Source: Pseudogymnoascus destructans (taxonomy: Eukaryota; Ascomycota; Leotiomycetes; Thelebolales; Thelebolaceae). Taken from it: 64,000 bases of DNA. A program made the translations under genes and the position numbers. Under the pieces are notes generated by a model that worked only from the letters and a program-made list of their open reading frames with translations, made no database searches and was not told the DNA's origin. The DNA is taken from assembly GCF_001641265.1 (NCBI RefSeq), contig NW_020167542.1, positions 496,001 to 560,000 of the forward strand, in the 5' to 3' direction. Position 1 is the stretch's first letter. Each line of letters begins with the position of its first letter. Of the stretch, positions 20,060-32,202 are shown piece after piece.

Positions 20060-20712
20060 GGAATATATTAAAAAAGCCATAATAATGAAGTGATTTTGCG
20101 ACCAAACGTATAGAAAAGGTCGGACTATTTTGAGGGCGTGTACCTATTGCCAAGTAAGCCTTGTAAATAGCGTATAGCAAAAGTTAGTAATCAATTATCA
20201 ATACATTGGGAATGTATTACTGTATCCTTCAACTTTTCGGCCATCTTTGCCTCTTTGGTGGAGGTTATGCAAGGTTGTAGAGCTCAGAGAGAATGGGCGC
20301 AGGTGAAGCTGAGTCGGATGAGGTTGTCCTAGCGCTCCCCCTGACCCGTATCCTCGAGGTTTTCTTCCATTCGCCTCGTGGTTGGAGCGTGGGGGTTGGG
20401 TTGGGGCGGATGAGGTAAAATAAAGTTGTGGGAGGACGGGGGTGGAGAGGTGGGTTTGAGAAGTGAAAGAGCATGGCAGCAAGGGTGGTGATGGGAAGCA
20501 AAATTGGTACAGTAAATGTGGATTTTGATAAATGCAAGTCGCTATGCTATGCTTGTAATGCGCTATAAAGCAGACAAAAATAGGGTAATAATATGCAGAT
20601 AAAGTCCCTCATGTATTCTCCGTCATACCGATCGTCAGTTCGTGAAATCATGTCGTCGTCATCACCCCCATGGGCACTGGGTATATAATAGTACAGCTGA
20701 CGATCAGCAAGC

Positions 20713-21426
20713 TCAGGTGAAATCGGTCTTGCACCACACGCCCGTCGAGTCTTGGGTATACTGATGGTTGCTCGTGTGCTCCAGCAGCTTCTGAGACGGC
20801 TTCGTACGTTCTCTTAGTCCATACGGAGATCTGTTCATCCGCGGCTCGGTGTACCGCCGTATCACCTTCGCCAGGTTCGCCTCGGTGTAGTGAAGTTTCC
20901 AGAAGTTCCTGTGGAAGCCTCGGTACTTCTTGTAGGTCCAATTGTTGTCCGTCGACCGACGGGCCGGGCGCGTACATTTGCCTGCACGGTGTTAATGGCA
21001 CTGTCTGTATAACCAGTAGCAATTCGACTTACAAGCTCCTTTCCGCCGCCTCTTATCACGCTTCGTAAAGCGGCGGCATCCGCCGCAGTAGCGTGTGTTA
21101 TTTGGCATCCAGTCACGCAAGCGGCGCCATAACTCACAGTCGAGTTTTTCATCGTGGTAGCACTCGCTGGCCCTGCACAAGTTCTCGTAGAAGCCGTTGA
21201 AGGGGCGGGCGCTGTAATCCGCCCACGGGTATCTGTAGCATGGGTGGGAGGTGGGCAGAAGTGATAAGTGGCCGGGCGAAGCGAGGATCTCGTTGGTGAA
21301 AAGGGGCGCTGATTTGGGAGTGGCGAAGAGGGAATGGAGGTTTTTGCTGGGTGAATTAGTGAGGACTCTTTGCAATTGAAGGGAGAGGGACTGCATACTT
21401 GGCAAGACTAAGGCAGACCAAATCAT
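20713..21426 (-). CDS. Hypothetical protein with clustered cysteines, 220 residues
   Basis: Two exons (21426-21033 and 20981-20713), joined over a 51-base intron with GTAAGT donor and GTGCAG acceptor; 663 bases in total. I do not recognise the family. The central region holds eight Cys within about 65 residues (for example CRASEC and YCGGCRRFTKRDKRRRKGACKC) beside strongly basic stretches, so zinc or nucleic-acid binding is conceivable. No transmembrane segment is evident. The first ~30 residues are moderately hydrophobic and could be a targeting sequence. It is the first gene beyond the transposon island. The start is the first ATG of the open frame and is not certain. Confidence 0.55.
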
Positions 21427-21986
21427 TGTTTGTGCAGAAAGAGAGAATCATTGATTGAAGCTCTCCTGGCAGAGCCAGATATCGGTCTATCAAGTTTGTG
21501 GCAGCCATTGCGGACGAGAAAGGAAGAGTTTGGGGTTAATAGTAACAGACAGAGGTGTTCCTATTGTGAAAAGGACTTCAATTGAAGAATGAAAGAGAGG
21601 AATTGGGAAATACCATAGTTATATAGAAGTGCAGAGACAGAGAAGCCGAACCTACCCATTGAGGCATCACAGCCACAATCCCATGCTTTCCAACAAATTA
21701 TTGGTGATTTGGCCCGAAAGATCGACCGACGCGAACTTAACACGGTATCACGTGCGGGTAATTATAGGCATCAGCTGTTTTTGTGGAAACACTTAGACCC
21801 AATTAGGAATCACCTGGTCACATGTTCAGGCAGCAGTGGCCTAGGCGCTCAATATTGACAACCTTAAATGTATGGCCCCAATAAAATAATCAAGATCACA
21901 TGACCTACAATTTCCCAATTCCCAAATCCCGACGACATCTCGAAGCCTCACCACTCACGCCTCAATCCCCCACCACAACACTCACC

Positions 21987-22384
21987 ATGGCAAAAAAAGG
22001 TACGAACCCCCCTCTCCCACTCGACAAAGCTCTTACGCGCATTCGTCCGCCACTACAATCCCTTCCCCGCACGTATCCGTGAACCGCCTCGACCGCGAAC
22101 ACCACCGAACATTCAAACAAGACAAGAGAACACAGCTAACCCCCCCCCCCAGCCAAATCCCGCACGATCACCGTGCGCCTCATCTCCATGGCCATGACGG
22201 GCTACTACAAGACGTTCAGCCGCCCGCGCTTGCACCGCCCGCTGAGCATGCTGAAATACGATCCTGTTGGTACGTTTGGAACTCCATGCGCCTCTGGGGA
22301 GAAGTGAGGACTGTGATGGAGTTTGCTGACGACGGTGTGACAGTACGCAAGCAGGTTTTGTTCCTGGAGCAGAAGAAGAAGTAG
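21987..22384 (+). CDS. Mitochondrial large-subunit ribosomal protein bL33m
   Basis: Three exons: 21987-21999, 22153-22269 and 22344-22384; 171 bases, 56 residues. The product begins MAKKAKSRTITVRLISMAMT, contains LSMLKYDP and ends VLFLEQKKK. This fits the bL33 family of the mitochondrial ribosome (yeast Mrpl39), both in sequence and in its usual 50-60 residue length. The first exon carries only four codons plus one base. The first intron ends in a long C tract before AG and has a CTAAC branch site. The gene is too short and too split to show as one open frame. Confidence 0.9.
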
Positions 22385-22955
22385 GCTGTGTTGAGGGGAT
22401 ACGATAGCGAGGAGGGGCGGGACAAGGCCGAGGGGTTGGGGTTGAGGAGGAGCTGTGCGGAGCTCAAGGTGCACCCGTGGAGGAGGGGGGGTGGTTGTAT
22501 TATATGGCATAACGGCATTCACGGCGTTTGTTGGGACAAGCTGGGATGGATTGATAGTGTATAAAAGAGATATCTAAAGCAAGCGGCTCCTCGAAGCCAG
22601 AGCAAATGTTAAAAAGCAACAGGCTCCTTCCAACCATATTTTCCTCGTTATTTGTGCAATGTGGTGCTACAACATCCTAGCGATCCATATGCCCCCCTCT
22701 TTTGGGCCACTGATATCCCCTTGACATAAATAAGTGACAGCAATAGCAAGTCAACAAATACCCCTTTCCTTCTCATCCCCACTTCCGTTGAACTCGATCA
22801 TAGAAGAAGCATCATTTGTAATAGAATTCTCCTCTCTCCACAACGCCTTCTCCAGCAAATAAGTCTTCAATCCCCCCAAGCTCCGTCAGCAGACCTACAT
22901 AAGGATATAACAAGAATATATATTTGTCAACCGTGAAAACCAGTCCAATAATCCG

Positions 22956-25900
22956 TCACTTGTGGGACCTAAGAGATGGTCCCGGGCTCTCTCGCCTTTT
23001 GCTCTCCTCCAGGACGAATGGCGAGACAGGTTGAAACTCTCGGCCAGCAGGGAACGACAATCTTGTTTGCTTGATAGGAGGTTCAGATCCCATACCACTT
23101 GGGGCCGAACACCGGGCACGTTTTCGGAGATTATACTCGGAATTAATGCCCTCAGGTCGCACAGCAATGATTGATTGCTTAGAGTCGGACCTCGGTGTAC
23201 TTCCACCACGGATAAGATTGCTATCAGAAGAAAGTGTCTTCGTTGGATCTTGGACTTTTGAAATTGATGCCACTCGAGCATTTGAGATTTTTCGCGTTGT
23301 GGGGGGTTTTATCGACGTTGAATCTGACAATGGTGTCTTAAGGGTATCGTTCGACATCATTGACTTATCATCCACCGAGTTATCCCTGGGCATGGTTTGT
23401 CTCAGGCAGCTTTTCAATCGCTTGTTGGCTTGCATTTTGGACGGTTTAACATCAGCCTTCTTGGGAGCTGCAGTGAGACGTTGCCCTCTAGCCGTCTCTC
23501 CTATTCGCCCCTTTTTATTTTCTGGGTGATCCGAAGCCAGCATGTAGAAGTCGTGGGGTTGATCCAATTCGTCAGTGTTCGTCTCACTCAATGGGCTATA
23601 GCTGGGGCTGCGGTCCAATTCGCGGCCTTTATCTTGGCTATCTTCGATCTCGGGCGCATGTAACGGAGAGTGGCGACGGCCATCTTCGAAATCCTTTGTA
23701 GGCCTTGACTCGCGGTACTTGGCCACTCCAGTGGTAAGTTTGTTGGTGAGGTCCCCCAATGATTCTCTGGTGGGAAGGGTTGTACTAGTAAAGACATGCC
23801 TGGATTGGGAAGTGATGCTTCTAACTCCTTGTCTCGGTAAAGGACTTGAGCTTGGTGCAGAAGGCATCTGAGAATCCTGTATTTCGGGTGAATCCGGGAC
23901 TTTAAGACGTACAACCTTAGGGGTAAAAGAGGTAGCCTGGCCGTTAGAGGCCTCTGGTTTATCTGCTCTGTCACTGACGCCATTGTTACTCGATAAGGTC
24001 CTGGCGACGTCTGAGGTTCGACTCTCAAATCTGGCAAGCATTTCTAGAATCGCATCTAGTGCTGTGTTGGCCTCGAAGGATATACCGGATTTCCGGCAGT
24101 AGTCCTGGGCCTTGGCTTCAAATCTCTCGTATGACTCCAAACGGCTCACAACTGCGACATGTTGATGAACGATAGCCTCGACGGTTTCAGTGATATCGTT
24201 CACCATCCGAGAATCCGCAGCTGCCTTTTCTTCATTATGTCCAAGCTTTGTTTCAAGTTTTGCGATATTAAGAGTGGTTGACTTCAGATCTTCGGTCAAT
24301 GAGTGGTATTCGTCGACTTGAAATTTAGACCACTGCTGCAATTGGGCCAGTCTCTCCAACTGTTCTTTATTTTTACCCTCGAGGGTGGTCTTCTCTGCTT
24401 CGAGGGCTCGTATCAACTGCTCCTTCTTTTCGACGTCCTCTTTAATTTTCTTGGACTCTGCTTTCAACCCTTCTGCCGTTGCTTCGGCTTCTACTCGCAC
24501 ACGTTGGAGATTTGACGCCTTCTGCACATATCTCCTCTTTTCTGACTCTAGTGACTTCCTCCTATCCGTTTCTGCCTCCACCCTCTGTCTCTTGAGGCTC
24601 TCACTTGCGCTTGCTTTGAATTGCGACAACTCTCGCGCGACATCGATAGCCTTCTGTTCTGCAGAGCTCAGTCGTTTTTCGAGATCCGCATTTGTCACTT
24701 GCATCGCGTTGGCCGTTTCGCTTTGCTCCGCTAATGCTGCTTGGCAATCCCTCAATTGCTTCGTAATATCCGCCAGGTCACTGGCAGACTTTGCATGGGT
24801 TTCTTGGAGAATCGTAAGCTCATTTTGAGTAACACACCCAGATGCTATCTTTGCCTGGGCTTTACGAAGCTCACTCTCTTTTGCTGCCAGCTCCTCGCGG
24901 TATCTATCGAGTTCTTTTTGCCTATCCTCCAATTGCGTCCGATTCCACTCAGACTTCACATTGGAATCTGCTCGGCACCTGTCAAGTTCGCTTTCCTTGG
25001 CAGTTAATTGAGTTTGAAGCTCTAGGATTCTCTCTTCACGCCCTCGAGTGGCTACTTCTAGACGTGCATTATCAACTTTCAGAGATGATATCCGCTCGTC
25101 TAGGTCTATCCTGGAATCCTGAATTTCAAAGAGGGTTTCGAGGCGAGTCTTCAATGCCTCCATAACCTCCGTTCCGGCATTACGCAAGGTCTCACTCCCA
25201 TCATCTGCGCTTTGGAGACGATCGCTGATGTTTGTAGACAGGGTTTCAATTAGGCCCGTCATTTCTAGCATCTCTTTTGGTGCCCGTGGAGGCTTTCCTA
25301 TTGTCGACTCAAGTAACCTTAGGCAGTCAGAGAGCCTGCTTTGATTCTCTCTGTCAGTATTGCTGATGGCTTCTGATACCTTGTTCTCTTGAATAGCTAG
25401 CCTGTCGGTGACGCTCAAACAGTGGTTATCAAGAAGGTCTTTGATGGTATCTTTCAGACCTTTCTCTTGATGTCGTGCCTTGAGCTCTTTTTGGAGCAGT
25501 TGTGACTTCTCCATTTCCTCTTGTAGCTTGGTTTTGTACTTCCCAAGACCTTCTTCAAGCGACTTGTAATTTTCGATTTCTGTGGCCTGTATTAATAAAA
25601 TTATAGGATACCATGGGGTTGACTTACGGCTTATGGCTAGTGCTCTAGTTTCTTCCAGTCCAACTTTAGAATTTTGCTGATAGATTTGAAGGCTCTGGAG
25701 CCCGCTCTTTGCCTCCATGAGCGACGTTCTCATGCTTTCCGCCTCATGCCTGTACTCTGCATCTTGTAATTTATGCTTTGTCACAAAAGCCCCAAGTGAT
25801 TTATGTTCCTCAAATTGTGAGGTTACACTCTCATGGAGCGCATCTGCTTTCTCTCTCATCACTGCAAACTTTTCAGATAGAGAAGCGTTTGTTCTTCTGA

Positions 25901-27625
25901 GCTCATTAATGGTTTCCTTGTAATCTCCATTCTTTTTGGAAACTTCATTGATTTTGGCATCTTTTTCTTCGATCTGTTCAAATAGGGCTTGCTTCTCCTT
26001 TTCCATGTAAGCCTCTATGCCCTGGAGTAACTCGCTGGGCGGATTGCTGGTCTGTCTAGAGTAGCTCGTAGCTTCTCGTGATTGTGGTGTGGACCCACGA
26101 CCATCACTGGAATCTTTCAGACTACCCCCTTCTAGAGCGAATTTGGGACTGATCTGGATTATGCTTTGCAGATTGACACAAGGGCTCACTGCATCCCTTT
26201 TGCGTCCCGGTTTATTCGTTAACATTGGCCTGCTGGTTTCGTGCATTCTCTGGCCATTGCCTGTATGCGGGGTCGTTGGATATGTAGTCTCAGGGAAAGG
26301 AATATTTGCAGCAGGCAATTTTCTAATCCGATCATTATCTTTGAAACAAATGCTAGCCCTGCGTGTCTGATTGGCAGCAGATTTGGATGGCATGTGCGGG
26401 CTCAGTTCGTCACACTCAGTATTGCCGGTGGCAGCTAGCCAGTGTGCTCGTGTCTCTGATTTAGGAGCAAAGGGAGGTCCATGTCCCGAGGAAGATGCAT
26501 GTTGTTCCGAAAGGTGGCCGACATTAAACTCATTATCAACACCTGTACTAAAAAAAACCGCTTCTTTCCGCTGTAGCATTCCTTCTTGAGCAAGGGTCTG
26601 CTCCTCAAACGTTGGGGGCATTGGGCCAGATTGTGATTTCTGACGGAGTGTTCTGGCTATTGCCTCTTGCTGTGGGGAGACCACTGATTGCAGCCTAGGT
26701 GTTCCGTCTAACACTGACCTATACCTCTTCTTGGTCTGATGCTGTACGTCTGGAAGGGGGGGAGGCGTGGATGTGAATTGTCGAGCCTGCTGTGGTCTTA
26801 GAGACCTACAAACATGTTAGGGTTGCTTGGAATACTGGACCCAGATACCTACTTAATGGGTTGTCGATCATTACTGATCGGACCTGCAGCAAAGCTAATC
26901 TCTCGTGTTTGTTGTCTCGTAGGTATATTTGTTGAAAGTTGAGCATTCGAGTCTTTTTTCTTGAGAGCAGGGCGTTGGCTAGCCCCAACTTCTAACGGCA
27001 GTTCAGCCTCGTCGTTTTCAATGGTAGCTTCTGCAAGCACTTTTGCTTCACCGGTTGTAAGGGGCCCATTTATCGCACTGTCCTCTAGAAAATAGTTAGT
27101 GTAGTTTTTGAAAAATCACCTGGGTTCTTACGATGAGATTCTTGGGCGCTGCTGCATATCTCAGAAGAGGGGGTTTGGCCTCTGCGTGAAGGAGCTACGG
27201 TGTCGGCACTGGGTCTGGAGGTCCTGAGGACAGGCGTTGTATGAGCCGGTTTCGCAAATTTAAAGTCCATAACAGGCTCATCTTGATCCAGAGGCACCTT
27301 ATATCGAGGGTTGGCATTGAACACTGGAGGGGCTCTGGGCGCTCCGTCTGGAATTTGCTTGAATATATTGTCTTCGACTACAGCGTCGTCGTATCCATCG
27401 GTCGCCTGGGTGTCAATCTCAACGGAAACATACTGGGTTTCCCCGGCACCATTGTTGATGGGATCGGTACAGATGTCTTCCATAGGCTCGTCCATTTCAT
27501 CAACCAAGCCTTGTGATGCGTTTGTAGTCACAATAGGTTCAGTTGTCTCATGACCCCAAATTGCTGCTGTACTATGTTAAATATGCTACTTGAAACTTAC
27601 TTGAACAGAAACTGTGTGGCTTACC
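22956..27625 (-). CDS. Large coiled-coil protein, function unknown
   Basis: Supported exons: 26805-22956, 27084-26853 and 27566-27132, plus a likely upstream exon ending at 27625 (…PVSVRWASKTL). Introns have GTAGGT, GTAAGA and GTAAGC donors. The product exceeds 1,450 residues. The N-terminal ~450 residues are Ser/Pro/Gln-rich. Long heptad-type coiled coils rich in Glu, Lys and Gln fill most of the middle (roughly 25950 down to 24050). The tail is Ser/Thr-rich and basic (NLRKRARC and similar). Such a layout occurs in chromosome-axis, spindle or centrosome proteins, but I see no diagnostic motif and name none. The true start codon was not found: the upstream exon is open back to a TAA at 27702-27700 without an ATG in frame. 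Confidence 0.7.
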
Positions 27626-27702
27626 CAACGTTTTAGATGCCCATCTGACTGACACTGGAAAGCCTTTCGGAATATCTTTAGGCTCATAAATACGAAGGGA
27701 TT

Positions 27703-29397
27703 ACTGGGCAAAGAGAATGCGAAGATAGGAAAAGCAGATAGAAACGGCTGGGCGAAAAGAAAGTGAATGATAGAAGAGCAGAAAGAAAAGGTCGGGTGGA
27801 TAGATTTGAACTTTGGTGGCAGTGATAGACGGATGGGTAAATCGGATGCTGTAGTAGGAAACTACGATTTTGCTCTTCAGAAGGAAGGAACGATGCAGGC
27901 CATCGTGACTGCCAAGAAGCAACAGAAACAACAACACATTGCTACACTACCGTTTGGAATACAGTTGTATTTACAACGTAACAACACCTGGATAATAATT
28001 AACCCTCAGTTGAATGTATAAATATTAAGTGAAGTCGCCATTAACTGTTGTAACTGTATTGGGGGGCGAGGCAAGATGGCACCTCAAGTCTGGCGTGGGA
28101 TGACACGGCAGATAACAAAACATCACACATGTCTGCCTCGCCGAATATATCATATATCCCAAAGTCTGATATCCATAAATAGAGAGAGACCCCCGGTAAT
28201 ACTCTCCAGTGCATACAGGATTCGTGGCTTTCAGGGCATACGACATGGAAAATAGAAGCCAGGGATAAATTTGTGGAAAGGCGCTTAATAGAATTATTAT
28301 TACCGTACCAAGTGACGGAATTAGAAGTACAAACATATCTTAAGGGCACCGCCTTTCTTCGTTGGGAGAACGAATATAGAGCACACATCTCTTCCATAGT
28401 TGAAAACCATGGGTAGACTGGAGCCGCCCTCACAAGTAGGTCGGCGATGAGGATTGAAATGAGATACGGTTCCATACTCCAAAGTTTTGGGCCTCTATAC
28501 CAACCTTTACGATGACATTTGCATCTATTCAACAATGGGACTTGTTATATTCCCTGTTCATTCCTTCATAGTAGCTGTGTAGATGTCGAAACATCGCTCG
28601 GCGCTACCGCTACATCTGCCCTCACTGCAAGCCAAAGCTAGGCGCTGACCACCACGGCGCATTCGACGGGCGATTCAGCAGACGCTCTGGAGATCATGGA
28701 CGATGATGACGACGGCAAGGCCAAGACGAGTGGACTGTGGCAAACGTCGACGAGTTGCCAAGTTCTCCAACAAAGGACTGAAAAGAACGCCTTGGGTCGA
28801 CAATCCAACGGCCAAGGCCATACCTTCGGCGTCAGAAGGTTAATATTAGAGTCAATCCTGTGCACTCTCTGTTTCCAAGACCTTGGGTAGGATTGTAAGT
28901 GTCAACTTTGACAGCTGTGGTGTGGAGCGTGGAGTGGAGTGGTTGGTGTCTTCATGCACCCGCAGTCGTCGTGCCCGCTAAACTCACCACCAAAAGCCTC
29001 GCGGCGCTCTCATTGGCACACCACCGACCCTGGCTCACACCAAAGCGCTGAGCGTCGGCGGCAACAAGCGGTTCTCACCAATCACAACCGCGATCGGCTT
29101 CAGAGTGAAGGATTCCCTGGTGTGAATAGCTTAACTCGCAGTTTCACAGCTGGGCAGGATGGAGAGGGGACCCAATTACTGGCCGTCCCTGGTGTGATCA
29201 TATGCGTACAGAAAGCCCATAAAACATCCATGGCCGCACTTTTCACCCCGTCACCATTACATTTGTGCGCCCCTCGCTGAATCAATCAATATCACTATCA
29301 CACGTGGACGGCTGGCTAAATCTCGATTCTGCGCGCCACAGAGTAACATCTCACTGCCTGTCGTTCATATATTGGGAGGGGTTGCCGTCACAATACA
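27703..29397. other. Intergenic region, no gene supported
   Basis: A 164-codon open frame on minus (28041-28535) and several frames of 60-115 codons are present. They lack recognisable domains, splice logic or fungal composition, so I leave them out. The region should hold the 5' end of the coiled-coil gene and the promoter of the membrane protein. Confidence 0.4.
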
Positions 29398-30031
29398 ATG
29401 GGGTCTTCAATTCTATTTACCGCCTGCTGCTGGTTACATCTTGCCTATTTGACCTTCGCCCAAGATAACAATACGCCAACTCCAACTGGTAATACACCCG
29501 AAATGTCTGCAGCTCAAGCCTCTGCCTCGAAGGAATTCGCGGCGTTGTTTACAGACCCTGTGCCACCATCTAACACTCCGAGCGGGGACGACGCCGGCGC
29601 TGCTGGTCCGAGTAGCGGGTCTGTCACCATATCGAGGGGAGGGATTATCGCAATTGGTGTTTGCGTTGGCTTTGTCGTGGTATTCGGAGGTATATTGACC
29701 ACAAATACTCCAGCGAGCCTCAATCTAACCATTCTCAGTCGTTTCGTCCGTCTTATTTTACCTAGCCAAGAAGAGGTCATGGGAGATCCGCGCCAGTATC
29801 AGAAAGTCCGCCAAGCGCGTCGCAACCGCTCTTACTCCACGCCGATCCGAATTCCCAAAAAACGTGCGCAATCCCAAGAGAAACTCGAAAGGCATGTCGA
29901 AGATTGACGAAGTGCCTCCGACGCCAAGGATAACGACGGAGGATCTCGAAAAGGCAAATATAAAGGCGGATGCGATTGAGATGAAAGCGCCTAGCAAGTT
30001 CGCCAAGTGGGGACGGAAGACCGAGAGGTAG
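29398..30031 (+). CDS. Single-pass membrane protein with signal peptide, 194 residues
   Basis: Two exons, 29398-29689 and 29739-30031 (585 bases), joined over a 49-base intron. The splice joins VVVFG to VVSSVLFYLAKKRSW and so completes a transmembrane helix that starts at IIAIGVCVGF. The N terminus has a cleavable signal (MGSSILFTACCWLHLAYLTFA). A Ser/Thr/Pro-rich outer part of about 65 residues follows, then the helix and a basic cytoplasmic tail (SIRKSAKRVATALTPRR). The topology suggests a plasma-membrane or cell-wall-facing protein of the kind often seen in Pezizomycotina. No enzymatic motif is visible. Without splicing the frame would end after 169 codons. Confidence 0.75.
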
Positions 30032-30175
30032 TCGTGATGAGAGATTAGTGGGGTTGATGAGACATGTATTGATGGGCTATGTGTATTGACGGGTTGGTTC
30101 GGCGTTAATTCGCTCGTGGATACGGGACTAGCAAGGCGCTTTGGGTATATCGGGCATTTCATGAGGTAGCTAGAC

Positions 30176-32098
30176 TTATAGTTGTCGGAATACATTTCCA
30201 CTTGCACTTCGCCTGTTGTCTCGTTTGCCTTGCTTAGGTTGTTCCGGCTTCGCTTCCCTCTCCTTCGTCTTGACAGTTGGTGCAAACGTGATTTGTCTCT
30301 CCCCGACCACATCGCCCCGTTTCCTATCAGCGCGGCCACTTGGTTGCGCCCTGGACCCCAAAGCAGTGTCCCTCTTTTGATGCCCGGACTTCTTGTACGA
30401 GGATGAAGAAATGCGCATCTCAGGCTTCGGCTTGGGCGCGATCCCATCTTCGCTCTCGCCTTCACTCTCGTCGCTGCTGTTCTCCTTGGTTCCGCGAGGC
30501 CTGGGCGCTCCGTCTCCAACCTTGGTACTGGGGTTGAGCATCTGGAACTCTCTGCTCTTCTCGTCGACAGCGAACTCTTCGTCCTCGAACAGCTTGCCAA
30601 AGCGATCGTCGCCCAAGACACCCCTGTCCTCGTCGACCTTCTCTCTCCTCTCCTGTCTCTTGAGTATCTTATCCACGAGGTTCTGGTTGACCTTGACCTT
30701 CTTGGTGCCTCTGATTCTGCTCTCACGCTCCTTCTCAACCTTCTCCTTGATCTTCTTGGTTCGCTCCTCTTCCCATACGTATGGGTTCGCGATAAGACGG
30801 GCCTGCTCGTAGAGCTTCGAGGCAACGAAGTAACCGTGCATATATGGTCGTAAGAGGCTGGTGGTACCAACAAGGTGGCCCATGTTGAGTTGTTTCAATT
30901 CCGGTAATGTCAAGAACTTGTAGTTGTCGTAGGTCTCGGCGGTCTCCTCTTCGACCATCTCTTCAACCATGTTATCCAGAAATCCGCACCACTTTGGCGC
31001 CGGGCCGAGTTGTGGGATGAAGAACGAATGTTGTTGCTTGCCTTCGTTTGCCGTCAATAGCATACCGCTATCTTTGCAATGCGCGACACAGTTGATATCA
31101 ACAGCCGGCTCGACAGACGTCCACGGTGTGCCGTCTGCTTCATCCCAAAGCTTGATGATACGTTTGTCGGCCGAAAGAATCTTCTTTTCCTGGGACGATG
31201 TTGTGAGGTGCATGAGGGTTTGAATAGCGTAGCCGTATCCTTGATCCTTTCTCAACAACGGCACCGACTTCCGCAGGTCGAAAATCTGGACAATACCCTC
31301 AGAGGTTCCTGTAGCCAAGGATAGCCCAGACCTAGCGAAATCGAGAGCAGTGACACCACCTTGATGGCCTGACAGCATACCGATCTTCGACTTTGACCTC
31401 GAATCCCAAAACTCCACTGTCCCTATTGATGTTCCAAAGGCCATTAGATTGTGGCTGTCTTCTGCAATAGCAGCGACGTTCACACTTCCAGTATTGATTC
31501 CTCCTTGTAAGGCACCGCCTCCAGAGGTCGTCATGTCATCTCCACCAACGTCCACCTGGTATGGCTTCATGTATCTTCCAACCTCGAGATTAAGTCGGTA
31601 TACCTCTCCGCTGCCGTCGGAATTAACGCCGACTGCAGGAATAATAGCCTCAGCCAGGTGTTTGTCATATTTCAGATCGCGACCGTATCGAGGGAGGCGT
31701 GTACGGTAATGGCATCCACCAGGCGTGTGGAATTCGAGGCTTCTGTCGGTTTGTAGGTGCAAAGATTTCGAGTAGTCGGACGAGAGAAGGATGAACGTGT
31801 AGTTGAGGAAACTGGTGTGTCGAGCGAAGGATAGGGAGAGATGGGGCAAATAATGCGTGTGGATTTGTGGTTTATACGTTCCAGTGCTCATAACCCAGTC
31901 GCCATCGTCGCTGGTTCGGACGCAAGCGCTCGCCTCTTCGAATTCGAAATCTTGAAGCAACTCCACGCGATTTTGGTATTCCGCATCATTCTTCAAGCTG
32001 CGCTTCCTTTTCCTGGCAAGCCAGTCTGGAAGCGGCCTTGCGGTATCGCTCCCAGAAATCGTATACACGGGCACATCGTGGGGGTTTGTGAGCTTCAT
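30176..32098 (-). CDS. ENP2: Ribosome biogenesis protein Enp2/NOL10 (WD40 repeat)
   Basis: One exon of 640 residues. It opens MKLTNPHDVPVYTISGSD and continues RPLPDWLARKRKRSLKND, the conserved Enp2/NOL10 start. TGTYKPQIH, LQTDRSLEFHTPGG and TRLPRYGRDLKYD follow, as in yeast Enp2. WD40 blades fill about residues 150-370 (FDLRKSVPLL, IIKLWDEADG). LTANEG, FIPQLGPAPKWC and FLDNMVEEM precede the Enp2 C-terminal region, and a Lys/Glu-rich nucleolar tail ends the protein. Family knowledge: Enp2 is a nucleolar factor of the SSU processome needed for 18S rRNA maturation. It is divergent with Med13 across a 497-bp promoter. Confidence 0.95.
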   Translation of the reverse strand: MKLTNPHDVPVYTISGSDTARPLPDWLARKRKRSLKNDAEYQNRVELLQDFEFEEASACVRTSDDGDWVMSTGTYKPQIHTHYLPHLSLSFARHTSFLNYTFILLSSDYSKSLHLQTDRSLEFHTPGGCHYRTRLPRYGRDLKYDKHLAEAIIPAVGVNSDGSGEVYRLNLEVGRYMKPYQVDVGGDDMTTSGGGALQGGINTGSVNVAAIAEDSHNLMAFGTSIGTVEFWDSRSKSKIGMLSGHQGGVTALDFARSGLSLATGTSEGIVQIFDLRKSVPLLRKDQGYGYAIQTLMHLTTSSQEKKILSADKRIIKLWDEADGTPWTSVEPAVDINCVAHCKDSGMLLTANEGKQQHSFFIPQLGPAPKWCGFLDNMVEEMVEEETAETYDNYKFLTLPELKQLNMGHLVGTTSLLRPYMHGYFVASKLYEQARLIANPYVWEEERTKKIKEKVEKERESRIRGTKKVKVNQNLVDKILKRQERREKVDEDRGVLGDDRFGKLFEDEEFAVDEKSREFQMLNPSTKVGDGAPRPRGTKENSSDESEGESEDGIAPKPKPEMRISSSSYKKSGHQKRDTALGSRAQPSGRADRKRGDVVGERQITFAPTVKTKEREAKPEQPKQGKRDNRRSASGNVFRQL

Positions 32099-32184
32099 TG
32101 TGGCGGTGGCTCTCGATGTTCTACGAAAAGTTTCGCGGAAGTTTTGCGGCGATAGGGATTGGTAAAGATTTAGACTTTTGTTAG

Positions 32185-32202
32185 CGGCGGGTATACCCGC
32201 CG
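32185..32202. promoter_or_regulatory. 18-bp perfect palindrome with opposed CGG triplets in the Enp2/Med13 promoter
   Basis: CGGCGGGTATACCCGCCG lies 87 bp upstream of the Enp2 start codon and about 394 bp from Med13. Inverted CGG..CCG triplets are the classic target of Zn2Cys6 dimers; assignment to such a factor is inference. Confidence 0.45.

Noticed and set aside
20265..20537. 90-codon minus frame starting MHLSKSTFTV
   Set aside because: Short, Pro-rich, no motif, lies in the 3' region of the Cys-rich gene; not enough to call.
22956..23663. Several plus-strand frames over the coiled-coil gene
   Set aside because: Antisense shadows of a long, clearly coding minus frame.
28041..28535. 164-codon minus frame in the intergenic region
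   Set aside because: Cys- and Trp-rich mixed composition without any domain, signal or codon pattern like neighbouring genes.
29758..30873. 371-codon minus frame overlapping the membrane protein and Enp2
   Set aside because: Arg/Ser-rich shadow; Enp2 in another frame has full family support.
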